A model generated the notes under the pieces. It was not told the DNA's origin. It did no database searches and worked only from the letters and a program-made list of their open reading frames with translations. A stretch of 64,000 bases of DNA from Trebonia sp036276115 (GTDB lineage Bacteria; Actinomycetota; Actinomycetes; Streptosporangiales; Streptosporangiaceae), in assembly GCA_036276115.1 (NCBI GenBank), contig DATBEM010000037.1, forward strand, positions 1 through 64,000, read 5' to 3'. The first letter of the stretch is position 1; the number at the start of each line of letters is the position of its first letter. This document shows, one piece after another, positions 1-8,175 of the stretch. The translations under genes were made by a program, and so were the position numbers.

Positions 1-2
1 CC

Positions 3-1220
3 CCCCCCCCCCCCCACGACTCCAGCCGGCTGCTCCTGTCGGCCGTCGCGGCCCTGGCCGGGGCGAACGCGACCAAGTACGCGACCGGGATCTTCGACCC
101 GGTGGTGATCGCGCTGGCAGTGGCGCTGTCGCCGCGCGGGCTGAAGGCCGGGCTGGGCCGGGCCGGGCTCATCTTGACCCAGGCGATCGGGATCATCGCC
201 CTGCTGCTCGCGCTCGGCGGGCCCGACTACCTCGCGGGGCTGGAGTCGACCACCCTGGCCCGGGTGGCCGGCACGTCGTCCCCCCGGCTGATCCTGGCCG
301 ACTCGGTCGGCTGGATCGGCGTCGTCATGCTGCTGGCGTGCCTCGGGGCGGCGGTTGGCTGGTGGCGGCGCGACCGCGGCTGGGTGCTGCTCATCCTGGC
401 CGCCGCGGGCCTGCTGGTCCCGGCCAACCAGGTGCGCATCCACACCACGGTCTCGCTGGTCAAGCACGTCGACTTCGGCGCGTGGTTCGCCTGCGTCGCG
501 GGCGGCTACCTGCTGTCCCAGCTGAGCGCGCCCGTGCGGATCCCGCTACCGCGCCCGCGGTGCCCGCACCAGCAGGGCCCGCACCAGCAAGGCTGTCGCC
601 CGCACTGCCCCCGGCCGCGGGGCTGGGGGCGGCTCGTGCCGTCGCGGATCGCGTGGGGCCAGCGGCCGGCGACCCGCGGCCTGCTGGCGGTCGCGCTCGC
701 GGCCGCCATCGTCGGCCCGGGCGGCGTGGCCGGCCGGGCGCAGGCGGCCGGGTTCGAGGACTCCTGGCCGAACACCTCCAAGCTGGTCCCCGTCCTGCGC
801 GGCCTGGCGGGCCAGTACCCGGGCACCTGGCTGGCCGAGGACCAGCAGGTGCTCGGCTACTACCTGGAAGACCAGGTGCCCTGGCAGTCCTGGTCGGACA
901 CCTGGTACCTCGGGTACCGGGCGCCGGGATCGGACACGTGCGTCCAGGGATCGACCTCGGGGCTGTCGATGGCGACCTTGCCGTCATCGAAGGTGGGGCA
1001 GGCCCTGGAGCAGGCGATCGCGCATGAGGCCTATGGCCTGATCATGCTCGACTACGGTGACACGCCCGACGTGGACCAGGTGATCACCGTGGCCATCCAC
1101 AAGTTCCACACCTACCACGTGGTCGCGCAGCCGCCCATCAGCGACCGCTTCGGCAACACCAAGTACGTCATCTGGGCCGCCGATCCGGGTAAGGGCGAGC
1201 CCCGCGGCACGGCCTGCTAA
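3..1220 (+). CDS. Membrane protein, C-terminal part (glycosyltransferase-family-39-like), 5' end outside window
   Basis: The reading frame is open from the window edge, so the true start lies upstream; the first methionine is only at base 102. The visible part has about six hydrophobic segments (about the first 200 residues), one of them interrupted by a Pro/His/Gln-rich linker. A hydrophilic C-terminal domain of about 155 residues follows, presumably outside the membrane, rich in Trp and Tyr (DTWYLGY, VIWAADP). This layout, with ATKYA near the visible start, is like the C-terminal half of GT-C (ArnT/PMT-like) glycosyltransferases. The catalytic N-terminal loops are not visible, so the function is inferred. 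The first 15 bases are a pure C run coding for prolines, which may be a contig-end artefact. Confidence 0.6.
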   Translation, partial: PPPPHDSSRLLLSAVAALAGANATKYATGIFDPVVIALAVALSPRGLKAGLGRAGLILTQAIGIIALLLALGGPDYLAGLESTTLARVAGTSSPRLILADSVGWIGVVMLLACLGAAVGWWRRDRGWVLLILAAAGLLVPANQVRIHTTVSLVKHVDFGAWFACVAGGYLLSQLSAPVRIPLPRPRCPHQQGPHQQGCRPHCPRPRGWGRLVPSRIAWGQRPATRGLLAVALAAAIVGPGGVAGRAQAAGFEDSWPNTSKLVPVLRGLAGQYPGTWLAEDQQVLGYYLEDQVPWQSWSDTWYLGYRAPGSDTCVQGSTSGLSMATLPSSKVGQALEQAIAHEAYGLIMLDYGDTPDVDQVITVAIHKFHTYHVVAQPPISDRFGNTKYVIWAADPGKGEPRGTAC

Positions 1221-1240
1221 GGACCGGGCTTGGAAATGAC

Positions 1241-1274
1241 GATGGCACGGCTAGCTGCCGCTAGCCGTGCCATC
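1241..1274. terminator. Perfect hairpin between convergent genes
   Basis: GATGGCACGGCTAGC (1241-1255), loop TGCC, then its exact reverse complement (1260-1274). This 15-bp stem lies between the stop codons of two convergent genes and can act in both directions. There is no clear T tract, as is usual in actinomycetes. Confidence 0.75.
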
Positions 1275-1303
1275 AAGGTGGACCGGGCTGCTAAGAGCTA
1301 CGC

Positions 1304-2422
1304 CTATGCCCCGGTCGGGGTGCCGCAGCCGGCGCAGAAGCGGGCGTTGCCGGGCAGCTCGGTCCCGCAGTTCGTGCAGTGCCGCACGGCGGGCGCCAGC
1401 GTCGTCCCGCAGCCCATGCAGAACTTCGCGCCGGCCGGGTTGCTGGTCGAGCAGGACGCGCAGGCCGGCCCGGCGGCCGCCGCGGGAGCGGCGGCGGGCG
1501 CCGGCGCGGGCGGCGCCGACTGCTGGGCGGGCGCCGCCTGGGGGGCGGACTGGGGCTGCTGGGCCTGCTGGGGCTGCTGGCCGATCCCGGCGAGCTGGCC
1601 GCCAAGGCCGAGGCCGACCCCGAGGAACGCGTTCTGCGCCCCGCCGCCGCCCTGGGCCAGGCCCTGGCCCGCGCCGAGGGCCATCTCGCCCGCCGCGTAC
1701 TGCTGGAACCCGCCCGCCAGCTGCGAGTACCGGACGTCGTGGGCGAGCTTCTTCAGCTCGGCCTCGTCCTCCGGGGGCACGTTGACGTCGAAGTTGCCCA
1801 TCCGGGTCACGGCCAGGCCGTAGGCCTCGAGCTGCCCGTTGGACGCCGTGATGGCGGCGGACTCGATGTCGGCCGAGTGCATGGACAGGCCGAGGATGTT
1901 CCAGCCCTCGCGGACGATCTGGGTCGTCACGTTGGTGCGCAGCACCTTCAGCAACTGCTCGCTGACCCAGCCGGCGATGCGGTCGTTGTCGGTGACGTCC
2001 ACGGTGGAGGTCAGGTTGGTGATCAGCCGGACCGGGTCGATCACCCGCAGGGCGTACTCACCGAAGACCCGCAAGGTCACGATGAGGCCGCTGCGCGGGT
2101 CCTCGACGTTGTCGACGCGGCCGCCGAACCGGAAGCCGGTGTACTCGCGGGTGCCCACGAAGTACAGCTCGGCCCGGTAGGCGTTGCCGCCGGTAGCGTG
2201 ATCGATGATCGCGCCAAGGCCGGGAAGCTCATCTGCGCTGATCTGGTGCCGCCCCGGCCCCATCGTCTGCACGACTTGGCCGGTGTTGACGAAGAACGCG
2301 ACCTCGTCGGCGTTCACGATCGCATGCGTGAACTTACGGATGGTGACATCGGGCCACTTGAATACAATCTGGCCCTTGCGGTCATCGGGTACAGCGATGA
2401 ACTCACGGCTGAACAGTGCCAT
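1304..2422 (-). CDS. SPFH-domain protein with C-terminal double zinc ribbon
   Basis: The protein has 372 residues from ATG 2422. An in-frame TTG lies six bases upstream, but MALFSREFI is the usual beginning of this family. Residues about 1-260 form an SPFH/virion-core-like (YdjI-like) domain. A Gln/Pro/Ala-rich linker follows, then two zinc ribbons (about 321-372) with motifs CASC, CMGC, CTNC and CAGC. SPFH proteins form oligomeric scaffolds at membranes. The gene is divergent from two AIM24-family genes that also carry zinc ribbons, suggesting one membrane-associated complex, perhaps in stress defence (inference). A -10 hexamer TATCGT sits six bases before the ATG, so the mRNA is probably leaderless. 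Confidence 0.85.
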   Translation of the reverse strand: MALFSREFIAVPDDRKGQIVFKWPDVTIRKFTHAIVNADEVAFFVNTGQVVQTMGPGRHQISADELPGLGAIIDHATGGNAYRAELYFVGTREYTGFRFGGRVDNVEDPRSGLIVTLRVFGEYALRVIDPVRLITNLTSTVDVTDNDRIAGWVSEQLLKVLRTNVTTQIVREGWNILGLSMHSADIESAAITASNGQLEAYGLAVTRMGNFDVNVPPEDEAELKKLAHDVRYSQLAGGFQQYAAGEMALGAGQGLAQGGGGAQNAFLGVGLGLGGQLAGIGQQPQQAQQPQSAPQAAPAQQSAPPAPAPAAAPAAAAGPACASCSTSNPAGAKFCMGCGTTLAPAVRHCTNCGTELPGNARFCAGCGTPTGA

Positions 2423-2428
2423 GGCCAA

Positions 2429-2491
2429 ACGATACCGGTTAAGGACTTGGTAGCACTACACGGGCGGCAAACCTGCCTGAACTGCTATCTT
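2429..2491. promoter_or_regulatory. Divergent leaderless promoters of the SPFH and AIM24 genes
   Basis: On the minus strand TATCGT (2434-2429) ends six bases before ATG 2422. On the plus strand TATCTT (2486-2491) ends six bases before GTG 2498. Neither start has a Shine-Dalgarno sequence. The symmetry suggests that both genes are expressed as leaderless transcripts from one short intergenic region. Confidence 0.6.
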
Positions 2492-2497
2492 CCACTC

Positions 2498-3295
2498 GTG
2501 GAAGCTATCCAGTGCAGCTGGTGCCAGACTCAGAACCAGCTCGGAAGTACAACTTGCATGACGTGCGGCGCGCCGTTGAACGTCCAGGATAAGGTGAGCG
2601 ACTCCGGCTGGCGCGAGGCCCCCAAGCTCCGGGACATGACTGAGTTCCGGTTCTCGGCCAGCACTTGCCAGGTAGAGGGCGAGCTCGTGCCCGTGGCCGA
2701 GATCAACCTGCATCCGCAGGACGGCGTCTACTTCGAGCATCACGTGATGCTGTGGAAGGACCAGTCGGTCCCGCTCTCCAGCTTGCGCACCGCCGGTGGC
2801 ATGAAGCGTACGCTCGGCGGGATGCCGCACGTGGTCACGGTGGCGAACGGCGCCGGCCGGATCGCCTTCTCCCATAACAACCCGGGTGAGCTCGTGGTGC
2901 TGCCGCTGCACCCGGGCATGGAGCTCGACGTCCGCGAGCACGCCTTCCTGCTCGCGTCGCACAGCATCCAGTACTCGTTCGTGCGGATCAAGGGCCTCGC
3001 CAACGTGCTGCACGGCGGCAGCGGGATGTTCATGGACCGGTTCGTCACCGCCCAGTACCCGGGCCTGCTGATGCTGCACGGCAACGGCGACGTGCTTGAG
3101 CGCAACCTGAGGCCGGGCGAGCAGATCCTGGTCGAGCCGGGCGGCTTCCTGTACAAGGACTCCACCGTGCAGATGCAGGCGACCCAGCTCTCGGTCAAGA
3201 TCGGCCTGATGCGCCACATCTACATGGCCGAGATGACCGGGCCGGGCCGGGTTGGCATCCAGTCCGCGTACGTCCACCATCACGCCGGCGAGTGA
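2498..3295 (+). CDS. AIM24-family protein with N-terminal zinc ribbon
   Basis: The protein has 265 residues from GTG 2498. The frame is open far upstream, but the earlier part is only the antisense of the SPFH gene. Residues about 6-26 form a zinc ribbon (CSWC ... CMTC). The rest is an AIM24 (TIGR00266/DUF124-type) beta-rich domain; HPQDGVYFEHHVMLW and GPGRVGIQS are recognisable family blocks. The biochemical function of bacterial AIM24 proteins is not established. It is co-directional with a second AIM24 gene 16 bases downstream, and a paralogue pair beside SPFH suggests joint assembly (inference). Confidence 0.85.
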   Translation: MEAIQCSWCQTQNQLGSTTCMTCGAPLNVQDKVSDSGWREAPKLRDMTEFRFSASTCQVEGELVPVAEINLHPQDGVYFEHHVMLWKDQSVPLSSLRTAGGMKRTLGGMPHVVTVANGAGRIAFSHNNPGELVVLPLHPGMELDVREHAFLLASHSIQYSFVRIKGLANVLHGGSGMFMDRFVTAQYPGLLMLHGNGDVLERNLRPGEQILVEPGGFLYKDSTVQMQATQLSVKIGLMRHIYMAEMTGPGRVGIQSAYVHHHAGE

Positions 3296-3311
3296 CCGGG
3301 GCCATCCAGCG

Positions 3312-4196
3312 ATGAACCAGTACATCTGCCAGTATTGCCGGCAGCCAAGCGACCCGTCCCAGCCGACCTGCCCGCTATGCGGCGCCCCGGTCGACATCAA
3401 GACCATCGTCAGCGACTCGGGCTGGGTCGAGCAGCCGGGCATCCGGGACATGGCCCGGATCCAGTTCGGCCAGTCGCACGTCCAGGTCACCGGCAACCGC
3501 ATCCCGATAGCCGAGTTCTCGCTCGCGCCGCAGGACTGGATCTACTTCTCGCACCACGTGCTGCTGTGGGCCGATCCGCAGACCAGCTTGCAGGCGATGA
3601 AGCTCAAGGGCGGCTGGAACCGGGTGATGGCCGGCATGCCGCTGTACATGCTGCAGGCCCAGGGGCCGGGGCACCTGGCGCTGTCGGACAACCACGCCGG
3701 CGAGGTCGTCGCCCTGCCGCTGGCGCACGGCCAGTCCATGTGGGTCCGTGAGCACCGGTTCCTGGGCGCGACCGGCAACGTCGGCTACGACTGGGACTCC
3801 AACCACGTCTGGTTCACCACCGGCACGGGGGACGAGAAGGAGTGGCACTACCCGATGGGGCAGTACGGTGACACCTTCACCGCGAGCGGCGGCCCTGGCC
3901 TGCTGCTGCTGCACTCCCCGGGCAACACGTTCGTGCGGGACCTGGAGCCGGGCCAGCACCTGCTCGTTCAGCCGAGCTCGCTGCTGTACAAGGATGTCTC
4001 GGTGCGCATGCACCTGCACTTGGAGTACCCGCATAACCACGGGATATTTGCCTGGGGCAACCGGCTGGAGTACCGCCAGATCTGGCTGCGGCTCAACGGC
4101 CCTGGCCGCGTGGCCGTCCAGTCGGTCTTCCAGCCCGCGGAGGAGGCGGAGGCCATCACGGACTTCTCCTACAACACCACGCGTCACCAGTGGTAG
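3312..4196 (+). CDS. AIM24-family protein with N-terminal zinc ribbon (paralogue)
   Basis: The protein has 294 residues from ATG 3312, the first codon giving the expected zinc-ribbon N-terminus (CQYC ... CPLC). It aligns by eye with the preceding protein: SDSGW follows the ribbon, then APQDWIYFSHHVLLW, and GPGRVAVQS occurs near the end. It differs by a longer central insertion around TTGTGDEKEW and an acidic C-terminal extension. The 16-base spacing to the upstream paralogue points to one transcript. Role unknown; probably partner of the SPFH protein encoded divergently (inference). Confidence 0.85.
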   Translation: MNQYICQYCRQPSDPSQPTCPLCGAPVDIKTIVSDSGWVEQPGIRDMARIQFGQSHVQVTGNRIPIAEFSLAPQDWIYFSHHVLLWADPQTSLQAMKLKGGWNRVMAGMPLYMLQAQGPGHLALSDNHAGEVVALPLAHGQSMWVREHRFLGATGNVGYDWDSNHVWFTTGTGDEKEWHYPMGQYGDTFTASGGPGLLLLHSPGNTFVRDLEPGQHLLVQPSSLLYKDVSVRMHLHLEYPHNHGIFAWGNRLEYRQIWLRLNGPGRVAVQSVFQPAEEAEAITDFSYNTTRHQW

Positions 4197-4239
4197 CGCC
4201 GCCTGGTGCTGCCCGGCCCAAGCTGGGTAATCACCAGGT

Positions 4240-5703
4240 GTGGACCGGCTGGCGGACTATCGGGGCAAAAGGGATGCCGCGCGCACCCCTGAGCCCGTGC
4301 CGCCGGCCGGGGACACTGCTTCCGGGGACACTGCTTCCGGGGACACCGTCCCGGTTCGGCCGGGCGGCCTCGCCTTCGTCGTCCAGGAGCACCACGCGCG
4401 GCGGCTGCACTGGGACTTCCGGCTCGAGCGCGACGGCGTCCTGGTGTCCTGGGCCTTGCCGAAGGGCGTTCCCGGCGACCCGGCCGTCAACCACCTCGCG
4501 GTCCGCACCGAGGACCACCCCCTGCAATACGCGGGGTTCGCCGGGCAGATCCCGCGCGGTGAGTACGGCGCGGGCCACGTCGCGATCTGGGACCACGGCA
4601 CCTACGAGGCCGTCAAGTGGACCGAGCGCGAGGTCAAGGTGATCCTGCACGGGACTCGGCTCGACGGCGGGTACGTGCTGTTCCGGACCAGCCGGGACAC
4701 CGACAAGGACTGGATGATCCACCGCGAGCGGCTGGCGCTGCCGGCCGCGGTGCGCCCGATGCTGGCCGTCCCCGGCGCCTTCCCGTCCGGCGACCCGGAC
4801 GCCTGGGCGGTGGAGATGAAGTGGGACGGGATCCGGGCGCTGGCGTTCATCGAGGCCGGCCGGGTGACCCTGCGCTCGCGGACCGGCAAGGACATCACCG
4901 CCACCTATCCTGAGCTGGCCGTCCTCGGCCGGGCGGTCGGCCACCGGCAGGCCCTGCTCGACGGCGAGATCGTGGCCCTCGGCGACACCGGGCAACCCGA
5001 CTTCGAGGCGCTCCAGCACCGCATGCACGTCAGCGACCCCGGCTCGGCCCACCGCCTGGCCGCCCGCACCCCGGTCACCTACCTGGCCTTTGACGTCATC
5101 CAGCTCGACGGGCGCCCGCTCGGCGCCCTGCCCTACACCGCCCGCCGGGAGCTGCTGGAGCCGCTGGTGCCCGCCAGCGCGCGGATCAGCTGCCCGCCGT
5201 CCTTCCCCGGCCGCGACTTCGAGGCCGTCCGCGAGGTGTCGGCCGCGAGCGGCCTGGAAGGGGTGGTGGCCAAGCGACTGGAGTCCCGCTACGAGCCGGG
5301 AGAGCGCTCGGGGAACTGGCGGAAGGTCAAGAACTTCCAGCGCCAGGAGGTCGTCGTCGCGGGCTGGAAGCCGGGCCAGGGCAACCGGGAGGGAAAGATC
5401 GGCTCGCTGCTCGTCGGCGTCTACACGGCCGGCCAGCTCCTGTACTGCGGCCACGTCGGAACCGGCTTCACCGACGAGACGCTGCGCCTGCTCGGTGCCC
5501 GGCTGGCGCCGCTGCGCCGGGCCGCCAGCCCGTTCGACGGCCCGGTCCCGGCGCAGGACGCCCGCCCCGCGGTCTGGGTCGAGCCCCGCCTGGTGATCGA
5601 CGTCGCGTTCGAGCGGTGGACCAGGGCAGGCCGGATGCGCGCCCCGGCCTACAAGGGCCTGCGCGACGACAAGGACCCGCGTGAGGTGGTGCGAGAGACG
5701 TGA
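4240..5703 (+). CDS. ligD: LigD-type 3'-phosphoesterase + ATP-dependent DNA ligase
   Basis: The protein has 487 residues from GTG 4240. Residues about 40-160 form the LigD 3'-phosphoesterase domain (HHARRLHWDFRLE, WALPKG, IPRGEYGAG), which trims 3' ends. Residues about 170-480 form an ATP-dependent DNA ligase: EMKWDGIR holds the adenylated Lys194, DGEIVALG and VAKRLESRYEPG are motifs III/IV-like, and an OB domain follows. This serves non-homologous end joining. The polymerase domain, fused in many LigD proteins, is encoded by the next gene with a 4-base overlap; no ku gene is visible here. A three-copy 15-bp repeat (about 4309-4350) codes for the linker before the phosphoesterase domain. Confidence 0.9.
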   Translation: MDRLADYRGKRDAARTPEPVPPAGDTASGDTASGDTVPVRPGGLAFVVQEHHARRLHWDFRLERDGVLVSWALPKGVPGDPAVNHLAVRTEDHPLQYAGFAGQIPRGEYGAGHVAIWDHGTYEAVKWTEREVKVILHGTRLDGGYVLFRTSRDTDKDWMIHRERLALPAAVRPMLAVPGAFPSGDPDAWAVEMKWDGIRALAFIEAGRVTLRSRTGKDITATYPELAVLGRAVGHRQALLDGEIVALGDTGQPDFEALQHRMHVSDPGSAHRLAARTPVTYLAFDVIQLDGRPLGALPYTARRELLEPLVPASARISCPPSFPGRDFEAVREVSAASGLEGVVAKRLESRYEPGERSGNWRKVKNFQRQEVVVAGWKPGQGNREGKIGSLLVGVYTAGQLLYCGHVGTGFTDETLRLLGARLAPLRRAASPFDGPVPAQDARPAVWVEPRLVIDVAFERWTRAGRMRAPAYKGLRDDKDPREVVRET

Positions 5704-7190
5704 ATGACGCAGGTACCAAGGTCAGCGTTACCGTCGACGGCCGGACCCTGGCCCTGACCAACCTGGCCAAGGTGCTGTACCCCGAGGACGGGTTCACCAA
5801 GGCCGAGGTCCTCGACTACTACCAGCGGATTTCCCCGGTCCTGCTGCCGCACGTGGCCCGCCGCCCGATGACGCTCAAGCGCTACCCGGAAGGGGTGGAC
5901 GGCGAGTCGTTCTTCCAGAAGCACGCCCCGGCCGGCACCCCGCCGTGGGTCCGCACCCAGGACGTGGACTCGCGCAGCACCCGTGGCCAGGGCGGGGTCG
6001 TCACGCATGTCGTCCTGGACGACCTGCCCGCCCTGATCTGGGCGGCCAACCTCGCCAGCCTGGAGCTCCACGTGCCGATGTGGGACCTCGGGCCGGGGCC
6101 GGAGGCCCGTAACGTGCACGGCGAGCCGCGCCCCGACCTGCTCGTCTTCGACCTGGATCCGGGCGCCCCGGCCACGATCGTGGAGTGCTGCCAGGTGGCC
6201 GGGCTGCTGCGCCCGCTGCTGGCGCAGGCGGGCCTCGACCCGCTGCCCAAGACCTCGGGCGGCAAGGGCCTGCAGCTGTACGCGAAGGTGAGCGGCATCA
6301 CCAGCGAGGAGGCCAGCCGGCGGGCCAAGGGCCTTGCCCAGGACCTGGAGCGCGACCATCCCCGCCTGGTGACCTCCCGCATGACGAGGTCGCTGCGGCC
6401 GGGCAAGGTCCTCATCGACTGGAGCCAGAACAACGCCGCCAAGACCACCGTCGCGCCGTACTCGCTGCGCGCGCGGGCGCACCCCACCGTCTCGACGCCG
6501 GTCACCTGGGACGAGGTGGCGGCCTGCCGGCAGCCGGGCGACCTCGTGTTCACCGCCGCCGACGTCCCCGCCCGGGTCGCCGAGCTCGGCGACCTGTGGG
6601 AGCCACTGCTTTAACGGAGTACTGCCCTCGATCCGGGCCGTGCCCTGCCGCTCGGCCAGCAACAGCAGCCCGTACGCGGCCAGCGTGGAGTTGTCGACCA
6701 CTCGCCCGTCGCGAATCATCTGCTCGAACTCGGCCCGGGTGACCCACGCCTGCCGCATGTCCTGCTCTTGCGCCTCGCGGTCGGTCGGCCCGGGCACCAG
6801 GCCGGTGGCGAGGAAGTAGTGCGCCCACTGGGTGGTCATCCCGTGCGCCGTCGTCAGGGTGCCCAGCGCCAGCATCGACGCGGCCCGCAGCCCGGTCTCC
6901 TGCGCCAGCTCCAGCACGGCGAGCTCGGCCGGGGTGCCGGTCTCGCCCTGCGGGAACCCGCCCTGCGGGAACGACCACGAACGGCGCCCGACCGGGTAGC
7001 GGTACTCCTCCACGAGATGGAAGCCGCCATTCTCGGCCGGGATCACGAGCGCGAAGTCGTTCCGGACGACGACGGCGTAGGTCCCCGTGGTCCCGTCCCT
7101 GAACTCGATCTCGTCCCGCCGGAGCCTGATCCAGGGATCGGCGTACACGACGTTGCTGGTGAGCGTGCGGATATCCGGGTCATCGGCCAC
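5649..7190 (-). CDS. NUDIX hydrolase, with an abnormally long open frame at the 3' end
   Basis: From GTG 7190 the first about 190 residues form a NUDIX hydrolase of the ADP-ribose-pyrophosphatase-like class (VVYADPWIRLRRDEIEFRDG, FHLVEEYRYPVGRRSWSFPQGG, LLLLAERQ). The Nudix box is degenerate: ELAVLELAQETG has Leu for the usual Arg and Gln for one Glu, so activity is uncertain. The family domain ends near base 6620, but no in-frame stop occurs before 5649, so the frame runs about 960 bases antisense through the polymerase gene. One base of shift near 6612 would reach a TAA. The extension is probably not a functional domain: the stop was lost or a base is missing in the sequence. Confidence 0.55.
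   Translation of the reverse strand: MADDPDIRTLTSNVVYADPWIRLRRDEIEFRDGTTGTYAVVVRNDFALVIPAENGGFHLVEEYRYPVGRRSWSFPQGGFPQGETGTPAELAVLELAQETGLRAASMLALGTLTTAHGMTTQWAHYFLATGLVPGPTDREAQEQDMRQAWVTRAEFEQMIRDGRVVDNSTLAAYGLLLLAERQGTARIEGSTPLKQWLPQVAELGDPGGDVGGGEHEVARLPAGRHLVPGDRRRDGGVRPRAQRVRRDGGLGGVVLAPVDEDLARPQRPRHAGGHQAGMVALQVLGKALGPPAGLLAGDAAHLRVQLQALAARGLGQRVEARLRQQRAQQPGHLAALHDRGRGARIQVEDEQVGARLAVHVTGLRPRPEVPHRHVELQAGEVGRPDQGGQVVQDDMRDDPALATGAARVHVLGADPRRGAGRGVLLEERLAVHPFRVALERHRAAGHVRQQDRGNPLVVVEDLGLGEPVLGVQHLGQVGQGQGPAVDGNADLGTCVIHVSRTTSRGSLSSRRPL
5700..6614 (+). CDS. ligD: LigD-type polymerase (primase-polymerase) domain protein
   Basis: The protein has 304 residues from GTG 5700, overlapping the ligase stop as GTGA, so translation is probably coupled. 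The fold is the archaeo-eukaryotic-primase-like LigD polymerase: LTNLAKVLYPEDGFTKAEV and ARRPMTLKRYPEG at the N-terminus, VFDLDPG with the metal-binding aspartates near residue 150, SGGKGLQLY, and VDWSQN-like LIDWSQNN. Family members add nucleotides at broken ends during end joining, often ribonucleotides. Together the two genes supply the activities of a three-domain LigD as separate polypeptides. The 3' end lies opposite an open frame of the convergent NUDIX gene. Confidence 0.9.
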   Translation: MNDAGTKVSVTVDGRTLALTNLAKVLYPEDGFTKAEVLDYYQRISPVLLPHVARRPMTLKRYPEGVDGESFFQKHAPAGTPPWVRTQDVDSRSTRGQGGVVTHVVLDDLPALIWAANLASLELHVPMWDLGPGPEARNVHGEPRPDLLVFDLDPGAPATIVECCQVAGLLRPLLAQAGLDPLPKTSGGKGLQLYAKVSGITSEEASRRAKGLAQDLERDHPRLVTSRMTRSLRPGKVLIDWSQNNAAKTTVAPYSLRARAHPTVSTPVTWDEVAACRQPGDLVFTAADVPARVAELGDLWEPLL

Positions 7191-7286
7191 GCCCCCATTG
7201 TCGCGCGGGGCTCCGGCAGGCCCGCACAGGGCAGGCACCGCCGCCGGGCGATGCCCGGGCATGGCCGGAATGTCAGTGGGCGTCCC

Positions 7287-7292
7287 TAGCAT
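7287..7292 (+). promoter_or_regulatory. Leaderless -10 element of the phosphoribosyltransferase gene
   Basis: TAGCAT ends six bases before ATG 7299 and no Shine-Dalgarno sequence is present. This is the standard geometry for a leaderless actinobacterial transcript. Confidence 0.5.
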
Positions 7293-7298
7293 CGGGAC

Positions 7299-8144
7299 AT
7301 GACCGAGCCGCAGCAGGCCGGGCCGGCGCGCCCCGGCGCCGCCCGCGCCTGCCCTGTTTGCCGGGGGCCGGGCAGCGGCGACGGCCGCTACCCCCGCTGC
7401 TACGGCTGCGAGGTTCACCGGCGGGTGGCGGGCGCCCTGCTGGCGGACGCCGTGGTCCCCGTCGCCTACGCGGTCAAGGGCGGTCCCCTGGCCCGGGACC
7501 TGTGGCGGTACAAGCACGACGACGACCGGGCCGCCGCGGGCCGCCTGGCCCGGCTGCTGGATGGCTTCCTGCGCGAGCACGGCCCCTGCGTGCAGTGGGC
7601 GGCTGGCGCTCCCGGGCCGGGCTGGGACCGGGTGGCGGTGGTGCCGAGCGGCTCCGGCCGGCCAGGGCGCCACCCGCTGGGCGCCATCGTCGCATCGTGC
7701 CTGACGCTGCCGGAGGTCCGGCTGGTCACGCCGTCCGTCGCCGGCGCGCTCGCCCGCGGCCGGTCGGTCAGCGCGACCTGGCCGCGGGTGGACGGCCCGC
7801 TGGCGGGCGAGCACGTGCTCGTCATCGACGACACCTGGGTCTCGGGCAGTAGCGCCCAGTCCTCCGCCGTGGCCCTCAAGCAGGCGGGCGCGGGCCGGGT
7901 CGCCGTCGTCGTCCTCGGCCGCCACCTGGACCCGGGCAACCGGCGCGCGGCGGCCATCGTCGCCGCGCTCGCGAGCGGCGCCCGGCGGCCGGGCCACGAC
8001 TGCGCTCCCCGCCCTCATTCGCATTCTTTACCCATTTTTCGTTTACCGGGAATTATGCGGATCTACCAGACATCTGGTGTAATTGCAAGAAGCGCTTACC
8101 TGCGCATGCGCGGCGCTAATACCCTCGTCTGCAACGTGATGTGA
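7299..8144 (+). CDS. ComF-like phosphoribosyltransferase
   Basis: The protein has 281 residues from ATG 7299. An N-terminal zinc-binding segment (CPVCRGPG ... CYGC) is followed by a type I phosphoribosyltransferase domain. The PRPP-binding motif VLVIDDTWVSGSSAQS lies at about residues 171-186. The family resembles ComF/GntX proteins, whose substrate is generally unknown. After about residue 235 the sequence loses coding character: an AT-richer tail (about bases 8010-8144) reads into what looks like the promoter region of the next gene. The original stop may have been lost, giving a non-conserved tail of about 45 residues. Confidence 0.75.
   Translation: MTEPQQAGPARPGAARACPVCRGPGSGDGRYPRCYGCEVHRRVAGALLADAVVPVAYAVKGGPLARDLWRYKHDDDRAAAGRLARLLDGFLREHGPCVQWAAGAPGPGWDRVAVVPSGSGRPGRHPLGAIVASCLTLPEVRLVTPSVAGALARGRSVSATWPRVDGPLAGEHVLVIDDTWVSGSSAQSSAVALKQAGAGRVAVVVLGRHLDPGNRRAAAIVAALASGARRPGHDCAPRPHSHSLPIFRLPGIMRIYQTSGVIARSAYLRMRGANTLVCNVM
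8065..8078. promoter_or_regulatory. Candidate operator palindrome
   Basis: ACCAGA-CA-TCTGGT is a perfect 6-bp dyad with a 2-base spacer in an AT-richer stretch about 90 bases before the start of the substrate-binding protein gene. It looks like a regulator site. It also lies within the doubtful 3' tail of the preceding gene. Confidence 0.4.
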
Positions 8145-8175
8145 CACTAAGGGGGCATTATCTTGCGCATGCGCG
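8101..8175. repeat. Two copies of a palindromic 12-mer flanking the leader of the lipoprotein gene
   Basis: TGCGCATGCGCG occurs at 8101-8112 and again at 8164-8175; its core GCGCATGCGC is self-complementary. The second copy overlaps the start codon region. TAATAC and TACCCT (about 8117-8125) between them could be -10 elements. The arrangement suggests an operator pair or simple duplication. Confidence 0.4.

Noticed and set aside
1..15. Run of 15 C at the window start
   Set aside because: It could be a natural proline run, but lying exactly at the edge it is more likely a contig-end artefact; no biological claim made.
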